Shown here piece after piece: positions 17,816-21,554 of a DNA stretch of 21,554 nucleotides. Source of the DNA: DASRJX01 sp035649235 (GTDB taxonomy: Bacteria; Acidobacteriota; Polarisedimenticolia; Gp22-AA2). The position numbers and the translations under genes were made by a program. Location: positions 1 through 21,554 of the forward strand of contig DASRJX010000086.1 in NCBI GenBank assembly GCA_035649235.1, given 5' to 3'. Each line of letters starts with the position of its first letter. Position 1 is the first letter of the stretch. A model generated the notes under the pieces. That model had not been told where the DNA came from. It ran no database searches and was given only the letters and a program-made list of their open reading frames with translations.

Positions 17816-18715
17816 CTAGAAGACCTTAGACTCCTCGAGGATGTACTTGATCGGGTCGATGCACTTCTGGTGCACCAGGACCTCGTAGTGCAGGTGGGGC
17901 CCGGTGCTCCGTCCGGTGCTTCCCGTGGCGGCGATGTCGTCGCCCCGCTTGACGCGCTGTCCGACCCTCACGGAGGCGCCGGAGAGGTGACCGTACCGCG
18001 TCACGATGCCGAAGCCGTGCGAGATGAAGACCGACAGCCCGAAGCCACCCGCCGGCCCGACGCGGGTCACGATGCCGTCGGCCGGCGCCACGACCCGGGT
18101 CCCGATCGGCGCCACGATGTCGAGGCCCTGGTGAAAGTCGCGCATGCCGGTGAAGGGGTCCCGCCGCCAGCCGAAGCCGTTCCCGAGCAGGCCGCGCACG
18201 GGGTAGATGCTCGGCGTCGACGACAGGAGAAGCGCCTGCTTCTGGAAGGCCGTGTCGAGGACCCGGAAGGAGTCCTGCAGGGCCCCCGAGCGCTCGCGCA
18301 GGGTGCGGATCTCACCTTCGATGATCGGCTCCGCCTGCCGGGCCGGCAGGCCCTTGATGTCGAACGAGCTGCCCCCGGCGGGGAGCGGCTGGGCCGCGGC
18401 GTCCTCGACCCCCACCATGAGGGCAAACTTGGCTGCCTTGGTCTCGATGTCGGAGAGCTTCGATCGGAGGTCCGACAGGGAGGCGTCGAACCGCTCGTTC
18501 GACTTGCGCAGGGTGGCGTTCTCTTCGGTCATCTTGCGGACGCTGGCCGAGAGACGGGCGGTCTTGATGAGGAAGTGCGGCACCATCAGGCCCGCCGTCA
18601 CCATGATGGACACGAAGATGACGCCGGCGATCAGGAGGTTCCTGGAGACCCGAACGCGGCGGAACTTGGCCGTCGCGTGCGGCACGATCATGATGGTGTA
18701 GTACTTCCTGGCCAT
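17816..18715 (-). CDS. Membrane-anchored M23 (LytM-type) peptidase with coiled coil
   Basis: A 299-residue envelope protein. A short cytoplasmic N-terminus (YTIMIVPHATAKFRRVRV, 6-23) precedes one membrane segment at about 26-49. Coiled-coil-like helices follow (about 51-105 and 128-165), then a C-terminal M23 domain (about 175-290). All zinc and catalytic residues are present: FHQGLD (His195, Asp199), RYGHLS (His243) and GPHLHYEV (His274, His276). It is therefore likely an active peptidoglycan endopeptidase in the periplasm rather than a degenerate EnvC/NlpD-type activator. The start is ATG at 18715, with GGAGG (18720-18724) four nt upstream. It has its own promoter upstream and leads into secA and guaB. 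The cell-wall cross-link it cuts cannot be told from sequence. Confidence 0.92.
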   Translation of the reverse strand: MARKYYTIMIVPHATAKFRRVRVSRNLLIAGVIFVSIMVTAGLMVPHFLIKTARLSASVRKMTEENATLRKSNERFDASLSDLRSKLSDIETKAAKFALMVGVEDAAAQPLPAGGSSFDIKGLPARQAEPIIEGEIRTLRERSGALQDSFRVLDTAFQKQALLLSSTPSIYPVRGLLGNGFGWRRDPFTGMRDFHQGLDIVAPIGTRVVAPADGIVTRVGPAGGFGLSVFISHGFGIVTRYGHLSGASVRVGQRVKRGDDIAATGSTGRSTGPHLHYEVLVHQKCIDPIKYILEESKVF

Positions 18716-18760
18716 CGATCCTCCAGCCTTCAGCGACCGTTCAGGTGTTCCGAAAAGCTC

Positions 18761-18776
18761 CGGATGCTAGCATCCG
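18761..18776. promoter_or_regulatory. Perfect 16-bp palindrome over the M23 -10 box (possible operator)
   Basis: The sequence cggatgctagcatccg is its own reverse complement and contains the TAGCAT -10 hexamer. A dimeric regulator bound here would block RNA polymerase. No regulator gene is adjacent, so the link is inferred from position only. Confidence 0.45.
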
Positions 18777-18792
18777 ACCGACCTCGAGTCAA
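18764..18792 (-). promoter_or_regulatory. Sigma70-type promoter for the M23 peptidase gene
   Basis: On the minus strand TTGACT (complement of 18787-18792), a 17-nt spacer, then TAGCAT (complement of 18764-18769). The predicted start near 18757 leaves a leader of about 42 nt with GGAGG before the ATG at 18715. Confidence 0.6.
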
Positions 18793-18823
18793 GAAATGCG
18801 GTCGCTTTACGGACCACATGATA

Positions 18824-18960
18824 TGGGGTTCCAAATATCCAGACCCTACGACATCTTGAGATTCTCTGGTCGGCGTCTTGCGTTTCTCCGGCAACCACCT
18901 CAGAGGGTTTCCAGTCCGGTATGCTGCTCCGTCAATACAGGATTTGGATTCCACATATCC
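18824..18960 (-). repeat. Pair of degenerate 17-base direct repeats, 120 bp apart
   Basis: On the minus strand GGATATTTGGAACCCCA (18824-18840) and GGATATGTGGAATCCAA (18944-18960) agree at 14 of 17 positions. They stand out because the region is otherwise unlike the surrounding GC-rich sequence. They may be protein-binding sites or decayed repeats. Confidence 0.4.
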
Positions 18961-19016
18961 ATAGTCGAATCTAGGCGGAACGGCAAGCCGCGTCAAGCCG
19001 GATGACGATTCTTTCC

Positions 19017-19045
19017 TTGCCGGATGGGGGTGGTTCGCCTAAAGT
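19017..19045 (+). promoter_or_regulatory. Possible promoter overlapping the nagZ 5' end
   Basis: TTGCCG (19017-19022), 17 nt, then TAAAGT (19040-19045), each with four of six consensus matches. If used, transcription would begin close to the in-frame GTG at 19054 rather than upstream of the ATG at 19024, implying a shorter, leaderless nagZ. Confidence 0.3.
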
Positions 19046-20172
19046 CTGGCCCCGTGGGTCTCCTGAGGGCACTGTCGGCAAGGCAGCAGGTCGGCCAACT
19101 CCTCTGGGTCGGCTTCGATGGAACGAGCCTGACGCCCTCCCTGGCCCGGTTCCTGGGCGAGGTCGGCCCGGGTGGGATCATCCTCTTCGGCCGGAACCTG
19201 ACCGACGACCCCCGGCAGGTCCGGAGGCTGACGGACGCGCTGTATCGGGCCGTCCCGGTGCCACCGTTCCTGGCGCTCGATCAGGAGGGAGGGCGCGTGA
19301 GCCGGTTGCGCGCGATCATGGGGCCCACCTCGACGGCGGCCTCGCTGGCGGCCCGGGGGGACGCCTCGCGGTCGGTCCGCAGGCACGCCGAGGCGACCGC
19401 GCTGGCTCTCAAGTCGCTCGGCTTCAACGTCAACTTCGCTCCGGTGCTGGACCTCTCGACACCGGCGGCCGCGAACGGCATCGGCGATCGGGCGTTCGGC
19501 GAGAATCCACGAACGGTCGCGCTCCTGGCGGGGCAGTTCGCGGCAGCCCACCTGAGCGCGGGCGTCATTCCGGTGGGCAAGCACTTCCCCGGCCTCGGGG
19601 GCGCCCTCGCCGACACCCACCAGACCCTCCCGGTCATCCGCCGCACCCGCCCGCAACTCCTCCGTCAGGACCTGCTGCCCTACCGGCGGCTCCGGCACGT
19701 CCTCCCGATCGTCATGATCGGCCACGCCGCCTACCCCGCGCTGCAGAGTCGCGTCGATCAGCCGGCCTCCCTGGCGCCGGCGATCGTGACCGCCCTCCTC
19801 CGGCGGCGGCTCGGCTACCGGGGCCTGGTCCTGACCGACGATCTGGAGATGGGGGCCATCGACCAGTCGCTCGATGGGGGCGCTCTGGCGATAGCGGCCC
19901 TCAAGGCCGGCAACGACGGCCTGATGTTCTGCCGGTCGGCGGATCGCATCCAGACGGCAGCGGAGGCGCTGGAGCGCGCTGTGCGCGACGGGTCCATCCC
20001 CACCGAAGTCCTGCGGGAGTCCCTGCGTCGCATCCACGCCACCAAGCGGCGGTACCTTCTGGGCCGGCGCCGCGCCCGCTACTCGAAGGGAATCCTCGCG
20101 ACGGCCCGCGCGCTGATGGCGTCGCTCGCCCCCGCGTCGGCGTCAGGCGTCGACCCGACGGCCCGCGACTAG
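19024..20172 (+). CDS. nagZ: Beta-N-acetylhexosaminidase, glycoside hydrolase family 3 (NagZ-like)
   Basis: A 382-residue GH3 enzyme that removes N-acetylglucosamine from peptidoglycan fragments during cell-wall recycling. Motifs are GPGGIILFGRNL (48-59), ALDQEGGRVSRLR (84-96), GKHFPGLGGALADTHQTLP (185-203) and GLVLTDDLEMGAI (267-279). Asp272 is the expected nucleophile. Asp197-His199 form the Asp-His acid/base dyad that sets NagZ apart from other GH3 enzymes. The usual His after KHFPG is Leu191 here. There is no signal peptide, consistent with a cytoplasmic enzyme. The start is uncertain: ATG 19024 or the in-frame GTG 19054 (ten codons later); neither has a Shine-Dalgarno and both keep the whole domain. 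The gene is convergent with purC, with 17 nt between the stops. Confidence 0.92.
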   Translation: MGVVRLKSGPVGLLRALSARQQVGQLLWVGFDGTSLTPSLARFLGEVGPGGIILFGRNLTDDPRQVRRLTDALYRAVPVPPFLALDQEGGRVSRLRAIMGPTSTAASLAARGDASRSVRRHAEATALALKSLGFNVNFAPVLDLSTPAAANGIGDRAFGENPRTVALLAGQFAAAHLSAGVIPVGKHFPGLGGALADTHQTLPVIRRTRPQLLRQDLLPYRRLRHVLPIVMIGHAAYPALQSRVDQPASLAPAIVTALLRRRLGYRGLVLTDDLEMGAIDQSLDGGALAIAALKAGNDGLMFCRSADRIQTAAEALERAVRDGSIPTEVLRESLRRIHATKRRYLLGRRRARYSKGILATARALMASLAPASASGVDPTARD

Positions 20173-20195
20173 GACACCCGGGCGCTGGGCTAGTC
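20167..20195. terminator. Small inverted repeat spanning both convergent stop codons
   Basis: gactag (20167-20172, including the nagZ TAG) pairs with ctagtc (20190-20195, including the purC TAG on the complement). The 17-nt loop contains ccc and ggg runs that could pair. The stem is short and has no T-tract, so terminator function is tentative. Confidence 0.3.
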
Positions 20196-21080
20196 CAGCT
20201 TGCGGCCGGTGAGGCGGCGGAAGATCTCGACGTAGCGCCGGCTGGTCCCGGCGACGATCTCCTCCGGCAGTGGCGGGGCCGGGGGGTTCTTGTCCCACTT
20301 CACGGTTTCCAGGTAGTCGCGCACATACTGCTTGTCGAGAGAAGCCTGCCCGACGCCCGGCTTGTAGCTCTCGGCCGGCCAGAAGCGCGACGAATCCGGG
20401 GTGAGCACCTCGTCGGCCAGCACCAGGCCTTTCGCGTCCCGACCGAACTCGAACTTGGTGTCGGCGATGATGATGCCGCGGGATTCGGCATGCCGGCAGG
20501 CCAGCGAGTGAATCTTCAGGCTGAGGTCGCGGGCCGCCTCGGCGACGCTCCGCCCCACGAGGTCCACGACCCGATCGAACGTGATGTTCTCGTCGTGACC
20601 CGTCTCCGCCTTGGTCGAGGGGGTGAAGATCGGCTCCGGCAGCCGATCCGAGTCGCGCAGGCCCCGCGGCAGCGGGATGCCGCAGACGGCGCCGCTCTTC
20701 TGATATTCCTTGTAGCCCGATCCGGAGAGGTAGCCCCGGACGACGCACTCGATCGGCAGCATCTCGAGCCGCTCCACGACGACCGAACGGCCGTGGAGCA
20801 TCGCGGCATGCGACGGGAGGGCGCCCGGGAAGCGCTCGGCGCGATGCTCGCGGACGTGGTTGCGCACCAGCTCCCGCATCCTGTCGAACCAGAAGAGGGA
20901 GATCTGGTTGAGCACCTTCCCCTTCTCCGGGATGCCGTTCGGGAGGACGCAGTCGAAGGCCGAGATGCGGTCGGTGCAGACGATCAGGAGCGCGCCGTCG
21001 AGCTCGTAGATGTCGCGCACCTTGCCGCGGCTCTTGAGCGTCAACCCCGGGATCTCGGATCTCAGAAGAGGCGGTGCCAT
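20190..21080 (-). CDS. purC: Phosphoribosylaminoimidazole-succinocarboxamide synthase (SAICAR synthetase)
   Basis: A 296-residue enzyme that joins CAIR and aspartate with ATP in purine synthesis. Diagnostic segments are SRGKVRDIYEL (17-27), TDRISAFDCVLPNGIPEKG (36-54) with the nucleotide- and Mg-binding residues, IECVVRGYLSGSGYKEYQ (signature 1), ETGHDENITFD and IIIADTKFEFG (signature 2). LADEVLTPDSSRFWP and the C-terminal helices are also typical. The length matches the roughly 290-310-residue form found in yeast and many bacteria, longer than E. coli PurC (237). The start is ATG at 21080. No Shine-Dalgarno is seen; TAGAAT, partly made of the upstream gene's stop codon, lies eight nt before the ATG. 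It follows the mgtC-family gene by 11 nt and is probably co-transcribed. Confidence 0.97.
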   Translation of the reverse strand: MAPPLLRSEIPGLTLKSRGKVRDIYELDGALLIVCTDRISAFDCVLPNGIPEKGKVLNQISLFWFDRMRELVRNHVREHRAERFPGALPSHAAMLHGRSVVVERLEMLPIECVVRGYLSGSGYKEYQKSGAVCGIPLPRGLRDSDRLPEPIFTPSTKAETGHDENITFDRVVDLVGRSVAEAARDLSLKIHSLACRHAESRGIIIADTKFEFGRDAKGLVLADEVLTPDSSRFWPAESYKPGVGQASLDKQYVRDYLETVKWDKNPPAPPLPEEIVAGTSRRYVEIFRRLTGRKLD

Positions 21081-21091
21081 GGCCGGCGATT

Positions 21092-21554
21092 CTACAGCGG
21101 CCGGACCTCGCGCACACCCTCGATTTTCCAGAGCTCTCCCAGGACCTTCTTATGAAGCGGATGGACGTCGCAGTACTGGAGCGACAGGACGAGGTGCTCC
21201 CCCGCCCGGCGCAGGCGGAAGGCCCCGGAATCCTGCCCCTGGGACCGGAGGGCCTTCTCGATCTCGCGCCGCGTGCGGCCCCGGTCGTCGTCGAACGCCA
21301 CCTCGCAATCGCGCCGGATGCAGCGGCCGAACAGGCGCCGCTCCAGCAGCCCGAGCCCGACCTGCACGCCGAGGATCACGACGGTGCTGCTGACGGCGAT
21401 GGAGTAGATGCCGGCTCCGATCACCATGCCGATCGCCGACACGACCCAGATCATGGCGGCCGAGGTGAGGCCTGTGATGTGACCTCGGGAGTGCAGGATG
21501 GTCCCGGCGCCCAGAAAGCCGATGCCGGTGACCACCTGCGCCGCGATCCGCCCG
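21092..21554 (-). CDS. MgtC/SapB-family membrane protein (5' end outside window)
   Basis: About 153 C-terminal residues of a MgtC-family protein; the frame is open to the window edge, so the N-terminal helices are missing. The family core RIAAQVVTGIGFLGAGTIL is present, followed by GLTSAAMIWVVSAIGMVIG, two further hydrophobic helices, and a cytoplasmic ACT-like domain beginning near CEVAFDDDRGRTRREIE and ending KIEGVREVRPL. MgtC proteins are inner-membrane proteins linked to survival at low magnesium and to modulation of the F-type ATPase in Salmonella; most environmental homologues have no tested role. An open frame starting at the GTG coding for the first Val of QVVTG (21535) is only an internal start. 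The gene ends 11 nt before purC on the same strand. Confidence 0.88.
   Translation of the reverse strand, partial: GRIAAQVVTGIGFLGAGTILHSRGHITGLTSAAMIWVVSAIGMVIGAGIYSIAVSSTVVILGVQVGLGLLERRLFGRCIRRDCEVAFDDDRGRTRREIEKALRSQGQDSGAFRLRRAGEHLVLSLQYCDVHPLHKKVLGELWKIEGVREVRPL

Larger units (their letters stand above)
18716..19023. other. AT-richer intergenic region between divergent M23 and nagZ genes
   Basis: About 308 bases, visibly lower in G+C than the rest of the window. It holds the M23 promoter and palindrome (18761-18792), two degenerate 17-base repeats 120 bp apart (18824-18840 and 18944-18960), and the upstream part of a possible nagZ promoter (from 19017). A minus-strand open frame (18730-18996, 88 codons) has no recognisable family or good start signal, and I do not consider it a gene. 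Confidence 0.65.

Noticed and set aside
18730..18996. 88-codon minus-strand open frame in the M23-nagZ intergenic region
   Set aside because: No recognisable family, no good ribosome binding site, and it covers the M23 promoter and palindrome.

Overview
The window is a gene-dense, high-GC bacterial chromosome segment with about 16 protein-coding genes, nearly all with recognisable housekeeping functions. There is no rRNA or tRNA, no CRISPR array, no transposase and no phage gene. Frequent GTG starts, strong G/C third-position bias and long antisense shadow frames fit a high-GC Gram-negative-type chromosome. The gene set and the style of the M23 and STAS proteins are compatible with Acidobacteriota or a similar soil/sediment phylum, but without a marker RNA this is only an inference.

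Layout. (A) 1-4255, plus strand: the 3' part of holB (DNA polymerase III delta'), then two overlapping ABC exporter half-transporters that form a heterodimer with one degenerate ATP site. (B) 4234-7141, minus strand: an alkyltransferase-like DNA-damage protein (atl), a STAS-domain anti-sigma antagonist, a lone low-GC family-2 glycosyltransferase, and aroC (chorismate synthase). (C) 7276-13245, plus strand: a probable five-gene operon behind a good sigma70-type promoter, holding an M20 dipeptidase, a CstA-family transporter, bifunctional nnr (NAD(P)HX repair), a GNAT acetyltransferase and tsaE (t6A tRNA modification). (D) 13246-13560: a noncoding, highly palindromic stretch between convergent genes, with a 33-bp inverted repeat and a second set of mutually exclusive hairpins. 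(E) 13561-18715, minus strand: an M23 peptidase with a membrane anchor, then secA and guaB, read in that order. (F) 18716-19023: an AT-richer intergenic region carrying the M23 promoter, whose -10 box lies inside a perfect 16-bp palindrome. (G) 19024-20172, plus strand: nagZ. (H) 20190-21554, minus strand: an mgtC-family gene (cut by the window end) followed by purC.

How the genes may work together: the M20 dipeptidase and CstA transporter look like a peptide or small-carbon scavenging pair. The nnr-tsaE neighbourhood is widely conserved in bacteria (as yjeF-yjeE in E. coli), here with a GNAT gene wedged in. The M23 peptidase, SecA and NagZ relate to envelope growth, export and peptidoglycan recycling. 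aroC, guaB and purC are core biosynthesis.

I found no convincing new multi-gene system. The observations most worth a second look are the structured repeat region at 13246-13560, the set of starts that lack a Shine-Dalgarno but have a -10-like box 6-8 nt upstream (aroC, secA, possibly nagZ and purC), the palindrome over the M23 promoter, and the low-GC glycosyltransferase.
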